From NCBI GenBank assembly GCA_000381565.1, contig KB906724.1, positions 964,350-1,028,349 of the forward strand: 64,000 nucleotides of DNA, in the 5' to 3' direction. The notes below the pieces were generated by a model. That model was not told where the DNA came from. It worked only from the letters and a program-made list of their open reading frames with translations, and ran no database searches. Below are positions 18,161 through 27,486 of this stretch, piece after piece (the first letter of the stretch is position 1; every line of letters starts with the position of its first letter). The DNA is from Oxalobacteraceae bacterium AB_14. Its GTDB lineage: Bacteria; Pseudomonadota; Gammaproteobacteria; Burkholderiales; Burkholderiaceae_D. Position numbers and translations under genes: made by a program.

Positions 18161-19207
18161 TTATTGACCTGGATTGGGAATGGCGGCGTGGATGGCGTCC
18201 ACTTGCGTCAGCACTTCGGGCGGCAGTTGCAGGCCGTAGGCGTCGATGTTTTCCTTCAGCTGCGCCAGACTGGTGGCGCCGATGATGGTCGAGGCCACGA
18301 ACCAGCGCGAGTAGCACCACGCCAATGCCAGCTGGGTCGGCGTGATGCCGTGGGCCCGCGCCAGCTCGGCGTATTGCGCCACGGCCGACAGCACCGTCGG
18401 CCGCAGGTAGCGCGGGCTCCAGGTCACCGGGAACAAGGTCAGCCGCCCCTTGGTTTTCGGGTCGTCGTGGTACTTGGCCGTCAGCTGCCCGAAGGCCAGC
18501 GGGCTGTAGGCCAGCAGGCTGACGTTCTCGCGGAAGCAGGTCTCGTCCAGCAGGCTGGTCTCGAAATGGCGCGCGGTCAGGTTGTACAGGTTCTGGATGG
18601 TGGCGATGCGCGGCAGGCCCTGCATCTCGGATTGCTTGATGAACTCGTTCACGCCCCAGCACGATTCATTCGACACGCCGATCGCGCCGATCTTGCCTTC
18701 CTTGATCAACTCGCCCAGCGCGGCCAGCGTTTCCTCGATCGCCACGCACTCGCGCTCGAGCTTGGGATTGAAGGCGTTGGAGCCGAACACCGGCACGTTG
18801 CGGCTGGGCCAGTGCAACTGGTATAAATCGATATGGTCGGTTTGCAGCCGCTGCAGGCTGGTCTCGACCGCCGCGCGCAGATTGGCGGCGTCGAAGTTCT
18901 GCCGGCCGCCGCGCACCCAGCTGATGTGCGGGCTGGGGCCGGCGGCCTTGGTGGCCAGCACCACCTTGCCGCGCGCGCCGCTCTTCTTCAGCCAGCTGCC
19001 GATGTAGCGCTCGGTCGCGCCCTGGGTTTCCGCGCGCGGCATCACCGGATACATTTCCGCCGTGTCGATGAAGTTGACGCCACGCTCGAGCGCGTAGTCC
19101 AGCTGGCTGTGCGCGTCGGCTTCGGTGTTCTGCTCGCCGAAGGTCATCGTGCCCAGGCAGATCTTGCTGACGCTGAGTTCGCTCGTACCAAGTTGTGTCT
19201 GCTGCAT
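18161..19207 (-). CDS. tas: Aldo/keto reductase, Tas-like
   Basis: 348 aa NAD(P)H-dependent reductase with a TIM barrel. It shares with E. coli Tas the LGTMTFGEQN opening, the DTAEMYPV segment (catalytic Tyr), DLYQLHWP (catalytic His region), ATQNLYNL-like IATIQNLYN and LLAYSPLAFG. The conserved Asp-Tyr-Lys-His tetrad can be placed. Substrate unknown. It follows pyrD by only 10 bp and reads in the same direction. Confidence 0.9.
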   Translation of the reverse strand: MQQTQLGTSELSVSKICLGTMTFGEQNTEADAHSQLDYALERGVNFIDTAEMYPVMPRAETQGATERYIGSWLKKSGARGKVVLATKAAGPSPHISWVRGGRQNFDAANLRAAVETSLQRLQTDHIDLYQLHWPSRNVPVFGSNAFNPKLERECVAIEETLAALGELIKEGKIGAIGVSNESCWGVNEFIKQSEMQGLPRIATIQNLYNLTARHFETSLLDETCFRENVSLLAYSPLAFGQLTAKYHDDPKTKGRLTLFPVTWSPRYLRPTVLSAVAQYAELARAHGITPTQLALAWCYSRWFVASTIIGATSLAQLKENIDAYGLQLPPEVLTQVDAIHAAIPNPGQ

Positions 19208-19217
19208 GCCGCCTCCT

Positions 19218-20258
19218 TTATTTGCCGCGCACGGCGTCCGCGCAATCGCGCACCAGCGCCGGGCCCGCGTAGATCAAGCCACTATACAGCTGGACCAGCT
19301 GCGCGCCGCACGCCATTTTGACCCTGGCGTCGGCGCCGCGCATGATGCCGCCGACGCCGATGATCGGCAAGGCATCGCCCAGCTCGGCCTTGAGCAGGCG
19401 GATCACCGTGTTGGACAACTCGAACACCGGCGCGCCCGACAGGCCGCCGGCCTCGGCGCCGTGCAGCATGCCGCTGACGGCGTCGCGGCTGAGCGTGGTG
19501 TTGGTGGCGATCACGCCGTCGATCTTGTGGCGCAGCAGCGCGTCGGCGATGTTCTTGACCTGGTCGCCGTCCATGTCCGGCGCGATCTTCAGCGCCAGCG
19601 GCACGTAGCGCTTGTGCTGGTCCGCCAGGCGCAGCTGGGCTTCCTTCAAGGTGCCGAGCAGGCCGTCCAGTTCCGAGCCGCCTTGCAGCTGGCGCAGGTT
19701 CTTGGTGTTGGGCGAGGAGATGTTGACCGTCACGTAGCTGGCGTAGGGGTAGACTTTCTCCAGGCAGTGCAGGTAGTCGTCGGTGGCGCGCTCGATCGGG
19801 GTGTCGGCGTTCTTGCCGATGTTCAGGCCCAGCACGCCGGACTTGTCCTGGTAGAAGCGCGACGACTGCACATTGGCGACGAAGGCGTCGACGCCGCCGT
19901 TGTTGAAGCCCATGCGGTTGATGATCGCTTGCGCGTCCGGCAGGCGGAACATGCGCGGCTTGGGGTTGCCCGGCTGCGCGCGCGGCGTCACGGTGCCCAC
20001 CTCGATCGAGCCGAAGCCCAGGTCGGCCAGCGCGTCGATGTAGGCGCCATCCTTGTCCAGGCCGGCGGCCAGGCCGACCGGGTTCTTGAACGTAATGCCC
20101 ATCACGGTGCGCGGGTCGGCCTTGGGCTGCCTGACCAGCTTGGTCAGGCCCAGGGCGGCGGCGCGCTTGAGCGCGGGAAGGGTGAAATGGTGGGCCGCTT
20201 CGGCGTCCATCGAAAACAGCATCGGACGGGCCAGCGAGTACAGGAATTTTTCGGACAT
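19218..20258 (-). CDS. pyrD: Dihydroorotate dehydrogenase (quinone), class 2
   Basis: 346 aa, membrane-associated. It oxidises dihydroorotate to orotate with ubiquinone in pyrimidine synthesis. The N-terminal helices (residues 1-40) that form the quinone tunnel mark class 2. FMN-site motifs [13 protein letters not shown] and [11 protein letters not shown] are present. The catalytic Ser lies in [12 protein letters not shown], and IGVGGI and [11 protein letters not shown] complete the phosphate site. Second-last gene of the leftward run. Confidence 0.97.
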   Translation of the reverse strand: MSEKFLYSLARPMLFSMDAEAAHHFTLPALKRAAALGLTKLVRQPKADPRTVMGITFKNPVGLAAGLDKDGAYIDALADLGFGSIEVGTVTPRAQPGNPKPRMFRLPDAQAIINRMGFNNGGVDAFVANVQSSRFYQDKSGVLGLNIGKNADTPIERATDDYLHCLEKVYPYASYVTVNISSPNTKNLRQLQGGSELDGLLGTLKEAQLRLADQHKRYVPLALKIAPDMDGDQVKNIADALLRHKIDGVIATNTTLSRDAVSGMLHGAEAGGLSGAPVFELSNTVIRLLKAELGDALPIIGVGGIMRGADARVKMACGAQLVQLYSGLIYAGPALVRDCADAVRGK

Positions 20259-20291
20259 GAGGGAGCTCTGGTTGTAGTTCCCCGTATTTTA

Positions 20292-21020
20292 TCAGGCGTC
20301 CAGCACGCTCCACACGCCGCGCATGCGGGCCTCGAGCGGCTTGAAGTTGGTTTTGTAGGACATCTTCGGACTTTCCTTGATCCAGTAGCCCAGGTAGATA
20401 TACGGCAGCTTCAGTTCGCGCGCCTGGGCGATCTGCCATAGGACGTTGAAGGTGCCGTAGGAAGCGCCGTTGACATCGGGATCGAAGAAGGTGTAGACCG
20501 ACGACAGGCCGTCCGACAGCACGTCGATGATGCTGACCATGCGCAAGGTGCCGCCGGGCTCGCGGAACTCCACCAGCCGCGTGTTGACCCGGCTTTGCAG
20601 CAGGAATTGCGCGTACTGGTCGCGGCTGTCCTGGTCCATGCCGCCGCCGGCGTGGCGCTTGCTCTGGTAGCGCAGGTAGAGGTCGTAGTGCTCGTCCGAG
20701 AACGACAGCGTGGCGACGCCGGCCGTCAGGTTGCCATGCCTGGCCCAGGCGCGCCGCTGGCCGCGGCTGGGGCTGAACTGCTCGGCCACCACCCGCACCG
20801 GGATGCAGGCCTGGCAGCCGTCGCAATACGGGCGGTAGGTGAAGATGCCGCTGCGGCGGAAGCCGTTCTTGACCAGCTCGGAGTAGACGTCGGCGTTGAT
20901 CAGGTGCGAAGGAGTCGCCACCTGCGAACGCGCCTGGCGCGCGTCCAGATAGCTGCAAGGGTAGGGCGCCGTGGTGTAAAACTGCAGCGTCGCGAAAGGC
21001 AGATCGTTCAGGTGCGTCAT
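20292..21020 (-). CDS. bpt: Aspartate/glutamate leucyltransferase (N-end rule)
   Basis: 242 aa. It transfers Leu from Leu-tRNA to proteins starting with Asp or Glu, marking them for ClpSAP. It belongs to the ATE1-like family: the N-terminal [16 protein letters not shown] and the cysteine motif [13 protein letters not shown] are conserved, as is [15 protein letters not shown] near the C-terminus. It sits next to aat, the other bacterial N-end-rule transferase, a common betaproteobacterial pairing. Confidence 0.94.
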   Translation of the reverse strand: MTHLNDLPFATLQFYTTAPYPCSYLDARQARSQVATPSHLINADVYSELVKNGFRRSGIFTYRPYCDGCQACIPVRVVAEQFSPSRGQRRAWARHGNLTAGVATLSFSDEHYDLYLRYQSKRHAGGGMDQDSRDQYAQFLLQSRVNTRLVEFREPGGTLRMVSIIDVLSDGLSSVYTFFDPDVNGASYGTFNVLWQIAQARELKLPYIYLGYWIKESPKMSYKTNFKPLEARMRGVWSVLDA

Positions 21021-21094
21021 GCACGTCCTATCGAGGGCGGGTGGTGTAGACCTATGATAGCGCCAAGTTTACCAAGGCGCTTGTCACCTTTAGC

Positions 21095-21823
21095 TTAACT
21101 GTCCGCAGCCAGTGGTGCAATGGGTTCCCACACGGTGATCTGAGGCAATTCAATAGTGTTGCGCAGATGCGCCAGGAATTGCGCACGGGGAATCGGCGCC
21201 GCGCCCAGCGAGGCCAGGTGGCCGGTCTCCTGTTGGCAATCGATCATCTTTACACCGTGCTGCCGCAGCAAGCGCACCAGATAGGCCAGCGCGATCTTGG
21301 AACCGTCGGTGACGCGGGCGAACATCGATTCGCCATAGAACATGCGGCCGATCGACACGCCGTAGGCGCCGCCGACCAGTTGGCCGTCCAGCCACAGCTC
21401 GGACGAGTGGGCGTAGCCCAGCTGGTGCAGGCCGGTGTAGCCGGCGATGATGTCTTCCGAAATCCAGGTGCCGGGGCCGTCCCGGCGCGGCGCGGCGCAG
21501 GCCCGCATCACTTGCTCGAAGGCGCTGTCGAAGCGCACCTGCCAGCGGCCGCCGGCGGCCATCTCGCGCTCGACCTTGCGCAGGGTTTTCTTCAGGCTGT
21601 CCGAGATGCGGAACTGGTCGGTCATCAGCACCATGCGCGGATCGGTGCTCCACCACAGGATGGGCTGGCCTTCGGAAAACCAGGGGAAGATGCCGTTGCG
21701 ATAGGCCATCAGCAGCCGCTGCGGCGACAGGTCGGCGCCGGCCGCCAGCAGGCCGGGCGCGTCGGTGGTCAGCGCCTGGGCGACGTCGGGGAAGGGGCTA
21801 TCGGTTTCCAGCCATGGGATCAT
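21095..21823 (-). CDS. aat: Leucyl/phenylalanyl-tRNA-protein transferase
   Basis: 242 aa. It adds Leu or Phe to N-terminal Arg or Lys, creating a ClpS-recognised degron. Family motifs visible are [56 protein letters not shown] and [15 protein letters not shown]. The length is normal. It lies 18 bp after the NUDIX gene and 74 bp before bpt, all leftward. Confidence 0.97.
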   Translation of the reverse strand: MIPWLETDSPFPDVAQALTTDAPGLLAAGADLSPQRLLMAYRNGIFPWFSEGQPILWWSTDPRMVLMTDQFRISDSLKKTLRKVEREMAAGGRWQVRFDSAFEQVMRACAAPRRDGPGTWISEDIIAGYTGLHQLGYAHSSELWLDGQLVGGAYGVSIGRMFYGESMFARVTDGSKIALAYLVRLLRQHGVKMIDCQQETGHLASLGAAPIPRAQFLAHLRNTIELPQITVWEPIAPLAADS

Positions 21824-21841
21824 AGGGACAGCGTCAGCTAA

Positions 21842-22414
21842 TCAGAGGTCGGAACGCATGTTGCGGGTGATGTCCTGGGTGTGGAAGCCGTAGCCGCCGC
21901 CCTCGCGCATGCTGGCGCGGTCGGCGAAGAACAGTTCCAGCGTGGTGCGGATGGTGGGGAAGGCCAGCTCGTCCCACGGGATCTCCGCTTCGCTGAACAG
22001 TTGCACGTCCAGGCTTTCCTCGCCGGGGGCGAACTCCAGGTCCAGCAGCGTGGCCAGGTAGAACATATGGACCTGGTGCACGCGCGCCACGTTCAGCAGC
22101 GAGAACAGCTGACCCAGCTCAATATTGGCGCCGGCTTCTTCCTGGGTTTCGCGGATGGCGCCTTCGGCGGTGGTTTCATTGTTTTCCATGAAGCCGGCCG
22201 GCAGCGTCCAGTAGCCGTGGCGCGGCTCGATCGCGCGTTTGCACAGCAAAACCTTCAGTTCGCCGTCGCGTTCCCACACGGGGATGGAGCCCAGCACCAT
22301 TTTCGGGTTCTGGTAGTGGATGGTGGCGCAGTTGCCGCATACATAGCGCGGACGGTTGTCGCCGGCCGGGACGGCCAGGCTGACGGGGGCGGCGCATTCG
22401 GAACAGAATTTCAT
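21842..22414 (-). CDS. NUDIX hydrolase with N-terminal zinc ribbon
   Basis: 190 aa. Two CxxC pairs (CSEC near residues 3-6, CGNC near 26-29) form a zinc ribbon like that of NudC. The NUDIX box follows: G in AGFMENNETTAEGA, then RETQEEAGA. Substrates are probably nucleoside diphosphate derivatives such as NAD(H), ADP-ribose or FAD. It is shorter than NudC (about 260) and has no N-terminal extra domain. First gene of the leftward run to tas. Confidence 0.9.
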   Translation of the reverse strand: MKFCSECAAPVSLAVPAGDNRPRYVCGNCATIHYQNPKMVLGSIPVWERDGELKVLLCKRAIEPRHGYWTLPAGFMENNETTAEGAIRETQEEAGANIELGQLFSLLNVARVHQVHMFYLATLLDLEFAPGEESLDVQLFSEAEIPWDELAFPTIRTTLELFFADRASMREGGGYGFHTQDITRNMRSDL

Positions 22415-22543
22415 AAGGGATAGCTCAGTCGGTAAGGATGCTCACTTTGGCTACTTTACACCGATTGCAGCCGGTGCGGCATGGCCTATGCCTATAGGTA
22501 ACTGCATACATTCGGACTATCGCAGCCGATTTCAGGATTAATA

Positions 22544-22572
22544 TTGCCTAAACCAATGAACTGCCCTATAAT
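22544..22572 (+). promoter_or_regulatory. Promoter of tRNA-fMet
   Basis: TTGCCT (22544-22549) and a perfect TATAAT (22567-22572) are 17 bp apart, with the mature tRNA beginning 14 bp after the -10 box. Confidence 0.85.
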
Positions 22573-22585
22573 AACTACATACAGA

Positions 22586-22662
22586 CGCGGGGTGGAGCAG
22601 TCTGGCAGCTCGTCGGGCTCATAACCCGAAGGTCACAGGTTCAAATCCTGTCCCCGCAACCA
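22586..22662 (+). tRNA. Initiator tRNA-Met (CAU)
   Basis: 77 nt with encoded CCA end. The anticodon CAU is at 22620-22622. The unpaired C1-A72 start (CGCGGGG at 5', CCCCGCA before ACCA at 3') and the GGG/CCC anticodon stem (GGGCTCATAACCC) identify an initiator rather than an elongator. The T loop GGTTCAAATCC is standard. Confidence 0.97.
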
Positions 22663-22671
22663 AATTTGAAA

Positions 22672-22703
22672 GCCGTTGATACCGCAAGGTATCAGCGGCT
22701 TTT
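22672..22703 (+). terminator. Terminator of the tRNA-fMet transcript
   Basis: GCCGTTGATACC (22672-22683) and GGTATCAGCGGC (22688-22699) form a 12-bp stem, with one G-U pair, capped by a GCAA tetraloop and followed by TTTT. Confidence 0.85.
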
Positions 22704-22766
22704 CCGTTTCCGCGACTGCAAAACCGCGCTTTCCCTATAATTTAGGTACTTGCGGGGAGTGTTTTC

Positions 22767-23426
22767 ATGCGAAAAATCAGACTGACCTCGATTGCCACCT
22801 TCTTATCCATGCTGGCGCTGGTATTGCTGCTGGCGGTGCTGAGCGCTTATTGCGGCGTGGGCGCCATTGCCGGCCTGGGAGATTTCCGGGGCGTGGCCGT
22901 CAGCGCGGCCGCGGTGATGCTGGTTTACCTGTATGGCCTGCTCATATTCCGGCTTTTCCTGTGGGCGCAACCCCTGCATGATGGAAATATCGAATTCGGC
23001 TCCAGGCAGGAGTTCATCTATCAGGTCTATGTCCTGTTCTATCTGATCCTGTTCAACTCCTTGATACGCGGTGGAATTATTCCGATTCCCATCATGCGGC
23101 TGATCTATCTTGCGCTGGGCGCCCGCCTGGGCGCCAATACCTACAGCTCCGGCATTATTTACGATCCAGCGTTTGTGACGATAGGCGCCAACAGCGTGGT
23201 CGGCGAAACGGCCTTGCTGGTGCCGCATGTGATCGAGGGCGATACCTTGGGCCATTATTTCATCACGATAGGCGACCATGTGACGATAGGCGCGCATGCG
23301 GTGGTCTTGTCCGGCGTGACGATAGGCGACAACGCGATCGTGGCGGCCAACTCGCTGGTGGCCAAGGGCACGCGCATCGGCAGCGGCGAAGTGTGGGGCG
23401 GCAGTCCGGCGCGCCGGCTGAAATAA
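22767..23426 (+). CDS. Membrane-anchored hexapeptide-repeat acyltransferase
   Basis: 219 aa. Two or three hydrophobic segments (residues about 8-30, 42-70 and 88-108) anchor the protein. They are followed by a left-handed beta-helix (about 115-219) built of hexapeptide repeats such as VTIGDN, IVAANS and VTIGAH, ending in GGSPARRLK. This is the CysE/LacA-type acetyltransferase fold; the substrate, perhaps a surface sugar, is not determined. GGGGAG precedes the ATG. Confidence 0.82.
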   Translation: MRKIRLTSIATFLSMLALVLLLAVLSAYCGVGAIAGLGDFRGVAVSAAAVMLVYLYGLLIFRLFLWAQPLHDGNIEFGSRQEFIYQVYVLFYLILFNSLIRGGIIPIPIMRLIYLALGARLGANTYSSGIIYDPAFVTIGANSVVGETALLVPHVIEGDTLGHYFITIGDHVTIGAHAVVLSGVTIGDNAIVAANSLVAKGTRIGSGEVWGGSPARRLK

Positions 23427-23440
23427 GACCCGGTCATGAA

Positions 23441-23468
23441 AAAAGGCCGGCGCCCTGAAGCGCCGGCC
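23441..23468 (-). terminator. Terminator of the PEP-CTERM gene
   Basis: GGCCGGCGC (23445-23453) and GCGCCGGCC (23460-23468) form a strong stem. The A-run at its left edge becomes a T-run on the minus strand, so it ends the leftward PEP-CTERM transcript. Confidence 0.8.
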
Positions 23469-23496
23469 TGAGTCGATTGCCAGCCCCGCTTGCCGA

Positions 23497-24405
23497 CTAT
23501 TTCTTCTGCTCGCGGCGACGGCCCAGCGTACCCATGCCGAAGATGCCTGCGGCAACCAGCGCCAGGGTGGCCGGCTCAGGTACTGGGGTGAACTGCTGGG
23601 CCCCATCGACATTCAACACGAACTGCGAATCCGTGTTGGGACCGGTGGCGATGCCATTGACCAGCAGCGGGCGCGTGAAGTCGGGCGCGGCGGGGCCAGG
23701 GAAGTTCAGCGTGGTGTCGAACCGGGTACCGGCCAGGGCCGGCGACACGTAGGCCCCATTGGTGAACAAGACCGTGCCGAACAACGTCGCCGAGCCTACG
23801 CCGGTGGCGCCGGGCGTGCCGGACGTGCCCGTCGCCAGGAAGGTCGACAGTTCCGAATCCCAGGTGCCGGAAAGCATCAGCGCGCCATCGATAAAGCCGG
23901 TGCCGGCCCCTTGATTGGCATCGGGCGAGTTATCGAAATAAATCGACCAGTTGCTGCTGGTGGAGGGGGTGAAGGTGATCGCCACCGTGGAGCAACCTGC
24001 ATTGAGGCAGGTTGCCCGTTCGTGCAGGGTGGCGACCGTCGTCAGCTCATAGGTGCCGACTGCGGGGCCGGGGGGGGCGACGCTCAGGTCGGGCGTGGGC
24101 GAGGTGGTGTTGATGACGCCGGCGAAGGCTTGATAGGTCAGGGTGAAATCGACGAAATCGCCGGTAGTGTTGGCGGGGGTGAGCGCAAAGCCCTGCACCA
24201 GTCCCGCGCCGTTCTGGTGCCAGTCTATGCCGGTGAAGTTCTGGAGGATGCCGTCGCCGCCCAAGGCCGAAGGGGCGGCCGGCTCACTTGGGTTGCCGGC
24301 AAAGATCGCATTGGCGGCGCTGGTGGTGTTCAGCGTGGTCGCCTGAGCCGCGCCGGCCGCAAATAGCGCTCCCAGCAGAGCGCCTAGTATGCTTGATTTC
24401 TTCAT
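23497..24405 (-). CDS. PEP-CTERM sorted surface protein (PepA-like)
   Basis: 302 aa secreted protein. It has a signal peptide (about 1-22, ending AQA), an acid- and Thr/Ser/Gly-rich middle with one close Cys pair (CLNAGC), and a C-terminal sorting tail. The tail is VPEPATLALVAAG, then a hydrophobic span, then RRREQKK, the classic PEP-CTERM layout processed by exosortase (XrtA). Overall form, including the NTTSAANAIF opening, resembles the flocculation protein PepA of Zoogloea, but I cannot align it here. A sigma-54 promoter lies upstream and prsT follows on the other side. Confidence 0.85.
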   Translation of the reverse strand: MKKSSILGALLGALFAAGAAQATTLNTTSAANAIFAGNPSEPAAPSALGGDGILQNFTGIDWHQNGAGLVQGFALTPANTTGDFVDFTLTYQAFAGVINTTSPTPDLSVAPPGPAVGTYELTTVATLHERATCLNAGCSTVAITFTPSTSSNWSIYFDNSPDANQGAGTGFIDGALMLSGTWDSELSTFLATGTSGTPGATGVGSATLFGTVLFTNGAYVSPALAGTRFDTTLNFPGPAAPDFTRPLLVNGIATGPNTDSQFVLNVDGAQQFTPVPEPATLALVAAGIFGMGTLGRRREQKK

Positions 24406-24500
24406 TTTGTTTCCTTCCTTGATGATTGGAGTATCGCTACGCTAGGGTGGAGTTTCAATACCTTGCCGACCGGTTGGCGTCAGTCGGCTACCCATTACTA

Positions 24501-24516
24501 AGCAAACGCCAAGCCA
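24501..24516 (-). promoter_or_regulatory. Sigma-54 (RpoN) promoter of the PEP-CTERM gene
   Basis: On the minus strand the site reads TGGCTTGGCGTTTGCT. It has the invariant GG and GC exactly 10 bp apart and fits TGGCACG-N4-TTGCT except for two bases. Transcription would start near 24490, giving an 85-nt leader. PEP-CTERM genes controlled by RpoN with PrsK/PrsR are known, which supports the call. Confidence 0.75.
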
Positions 24517-24626
24517 TGAACGAATAAGATGCTAAGTATATGTTTTTAAAGTGTATTTTTATGGCGCCGCCGGTGCGGCGGGGCGGCATGTAAAGAAAGT
24601 CGACGGACTTGCGGCCCGGTCCGCGC

Positions 24627-27416
24627 CTACCAGGACTCCAGCAAGGCCTTGACCTCGGCGCGTTGCGGGAAGTCTTTGTTGGCGGCCAGCAGTTGCTCGA
24701 ACTGGCGCCGCGCGGCGCGCTTGTCGCCGGACTTCATCAGCGCCAGGCCAAGGTGATAGCCGATGTCCGGCACGTCGGGCGTCAGGGTCTGGGCTTGTTT
24801 CAGCAAGGGCAGGGCGCGGCCCGTCTCGCCTTGCTCCAGCAAGATCCAGCCCAGGGTGTCGAGGATGCTGGGATTGGCGCCGGCCAGCTGGTAAGCCCGC
24901 TCGGCGGTCGCCAGCGCGCGCTGGTCCTTGCCCTGTTGGTAGGCCCAGGCCAGGTTGTTGAGCGCCACGACATTTTTCGGGTCTTGCCGGACGATGGCCT
25001 CGAACGCATTGATCGCAGGCTTGTATCGCCCGGCCGCCAGATCGGCGCCGCCCTGGTACAAGCGGAAGCCGGGATCGTGCGGGTGTTGCTGCAACCACTG
25101 GGCGGCATGCAGGCCCGCCTCCCTGGTCTTGCCCGCCATGAGCAGCGCCTGGTGGATCTTGATGGCCAGCGGCGGCAACTGGCTCATCTTGTATGCCCGC
25201 TCGTAGGCGCGCAACGCGTCCTGCGCTTTGTGCTGGGCCATCCAGATGTCGCCCTCCAGCGTCAGCCCCGCCGGCAGCTCGGGCCGCTGGCGCTGTACAG
25301 TTTGCGCGATGGCAAGCGCCTCCGCGTAGTTCTTGCCGTCGACCAGCAAGCTCGCCGCCAGCACCTGGGCTTCGAACCAGTCTTCTTTCAGGCGCAAGGC
25401 CTTCTTGACCGCATCGAGGGCGCCGTCATTGTCCTTGAGCGCGACCTTGGCGTAGGCGATGCGCAGCTGCACGGCGGCCGACTCCGGCTGCAGGGCGGCC
25501 AGCTTGGCATAGTTTTCCAGGGCCGCCTCGTGGTTGCCGTTCGCAGTCTGTACCTGCGCCAGCAAGGCCAGCGCGTCGGGATCGGCGGGATGGCTGGCCT
25601 GGACGGCCTGTGCCAGTTTCAGCGATTTTTCCCTGGCGCCGGTGTGCAGGTAAAGCGTCGCCAACTGCAAGGCCGGGGTCAGGGCTTCGGGATGGTCGGC
25701 GGTGGCGCGTTCCAGCCAGCGCACCGCTTCCGCGCTGTTATTCTGGGTCAAGGCCAGCTTGGCCAGGCTCGTCATCAGCCCCACGTTCTTCTTGTCCCCG
25801 GCGAGTGCCGCTTCGTAACGCTGGCTGGCACGTTCGGGCTTCTTCTCCTCCAGGTCCATTTGCGCCAGGTTGTCGAGGGCCGGCAGGTAGGCCGGATCCA
25901 GCGCCAGCGCCTGCTCGAAGCCGGCGCGCGCGCCGGCCAGGTCGTGCTTGGACAAGAGGATGCCGCCCTTCAGATTTTGCACCAGCGGATTTTTGCCGTC
26001 GTGTTTTTCCAGGGCCGCCACCGCCAGCAGCGCCTTGTCGTATTCCTGGTTGCGCAAGTGGGTCATCGCCAGTAGGATGGCGGCCTTGCCGTTCTTGTCA
26101 TCCAGGGCGGTCGCCTGTTCCAGTTCGGCTACCGCGCGCGCCGATTCGCCGGCACCCAGGCGGCTCAATCCCAGCGAGGTGTGCAAGCTGGCCGTTTGTG
26201 GCGCCAGGTCGCTTGCGGCCTGGAAATATTCAGCCGCCTTGGCGAAATGCCTGCCTTGTATCTGCGCCTGTCCGGCCAGGGCCAGGAGTTCCACATCCGA
26301 CTGATTAGCCTCCAGTACCGGCTCCAGCACGGCGATGGCGTCGTCGGTCTTGCCGCTCTTCAAAAGGATGCCGGCCAGGCGCTTGCTGGCGTAGACATGG
26401 TGCGGATTGGCGTCGAGAAATTTGCGCAAGGTCAGTTCGGCCTCCAGATATGAGCCCATGGCCGTTTGCACGGTCCCCATCAGGAGCAAGCTCGGCATGT
26501 GATCGGGCAGCACCCGCAATATCAGTTGCAGGGTATCGCGCGCCGCCGGATATTTCGCTTCCTGAAAGTCGAGCAAGGCCTGGGTGTAGAGCACCGGCAG
26601 GCTGTTGGACGAGATCTTGCGGGCGGCGTCGATTTCAGCGCGGGCTGCGGCCAGTTTTTTGTCCTGGATCAGCAGGGTGGCGCTATCGATATGGGCTTGC
26701 GTATTGTTGGGCTGGATGGTCAGGATTTGCTTGTATGCGAGGAGCGCCGCCGCGGGTTTTCCTTGCAGGCGCAACAGGTCGCCCTTGAAACGCAGACACT
26801 CGATATTGTCGGGATGTTTGGCCAGCGCGTGCTCGATATATTGCGAGGCCAGGTCCAGGCGCTGCGACAGGGCGGCGATCCTGGCCTGGCCCAGCATCGC
26901 CTCTGCCAGGTCCGGGTTGTTCGCCAGCATGGCGTCGAACAGTTGCTGGGCCTGCGCCTTGTCGCCCAGGCCCAGGTAGGCGTTGGCCCGCAGGACGAGC
27001 AGCTCCGTCTGGTGCGGGCTGTACGGGTCGGGCTGGACCTCGTCGAGCAGTTTCTTGAATTGCCCCTGCATCAGCATCACCTTGCCCAGGCGGGGCATGA
27101 TTTCCGCCGCGCCCATGCCCAGCGCCTGGGCCTTGCGCACTTCCTTCTCGGCCGAGGCGACATCGCCCGCGTCGATATAGACTTCGCCCAGCAGCAAACG
27201 GGCGCGCGCATCGTCGGGGGTTTTCTGCAGCGCGTTTTTCAGCTCGATGATGGCGGCCTTGGTCTCGCCCTTGACGCGATATTGACGGGCTTGGGCCATC
27301 AGGCTGTCGGTGTCGCGCGCGTTGTTGCAGGCGCCCAGCGTCAGCGTCAGCAGCAGCAGGGCCAGGCGCGGCGCGCGGCCGCGCCGGCCGGTCGAATTTT
27401 TGCTGTATCGTATCAT
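24627..27416 (-). CDS. prsT: PEP-CTERM system TPR-repeat lipoprotein PrsT
   Basis: 929 aa. A lipoprotein signal peptide (lipobox LTLGAC, Cys30) is followed by tetratricopeptide repeats along nearly the whole length, for example AIIELKNALQKTPDDARARL and later AINAFEAIVRQDPKNVVALN. Length and architecture match PrsT, a large TPR protein found only with the exosortase/EPS system. It probably acts in the periplasm in polymer export or assembly. GGAG precedes the ATG. It lies beyond the PEP-CTERM gene's promoter, reads the same way, and is not accompanied here by xrtA or eps genes. Confidence 0.88.
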   Translation of the reverse strand: MIRYSKNSTGRRGRAPRLALLLLTLTLGACNNARDTDSLMAQARQYRVKGETKAAIIELKNALQKTPDDARARLLLGEVYIDAGDVASAEKEVRKAQALGMGAAEIMPRLGKVMLMQGQFKKLLDEVQPDPYSPHQTELLVLRANAYLGLGDKAQAQQLFDAMLANNPDLAEAMLGQARIAALSQRLDLASQYIEHALAKHPDNIECLRFKGDLLRLQGKPAAALLAYKQILTIQPNNTQAHIDSATLLIQDKKLAAARAEIDAARKISSNSLPVLYTQALLDFQEAKYPAARDTLQLILRVLPDHMPSLLLMGTVQTAMGSYLEAELTLRKFLDANPHHVYASKRLAGILLKSGKTDDAIAVLEPVLEANQSDVELLALAGQAQIQGRHFAKAAEYFQAASDLAPQTASLHTSLGLSRLGAGESARAVAELEQATALDDKNGKAAILLAMTHLRNQEYDKALLAVAALEKHDGKNPLVQNLKGGILLSKHDLAGARAGFEQALALDPAYLPALDNLAQMDLEEKKPERASQRYEAALAGDKKNVGLMTSLAKLALTQNNSAEAVRWLERATADHPEALTPALQLATLYLHTGAREKSLKLAQAVQASHPADPDALALLAQVQTANGNHEAALENYAKLAALQPESAAVQLRIAYAKVALKDNDGALDAVKKALRLKEDWFEAQVLAASLLVDGKNYAEALAIAQTVQRQRPELPAGLTLEGDIWMAQHKAQDALRAYERAYKMSQLPPLAIKIHQALLMAGKTREAGLHAAQWLQQHPHDPGFRLYQGGADLAAGRYKPAINAFEAIVRQDPKNVVALNNLAWAYQQGKDQRALATAERAYQLAGANPSILDTLGWILLEQGETGRALPLLKQAQTLTPDVPDIGYHLGLALMKSGDKRAARRQFEQLLAANKDFPQRAEVKALLESW

Positions 27417-27486
27417 CGAGGTCTCCTGGACGTGGGGGCACCTCCGCGATCTTAGGTCGCAATATGGACCTCGGCCTTACGCTTGA

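Noticed and set aside
22767..23426. Hexapeptide acyltransferase as serine acetyltransferase CysE, linked to the sulfur locus.
   Set aside because: The membrane-spanning N-terminus and the lack of the CysE N-terminal helical domain and active-site pattern argue against it.
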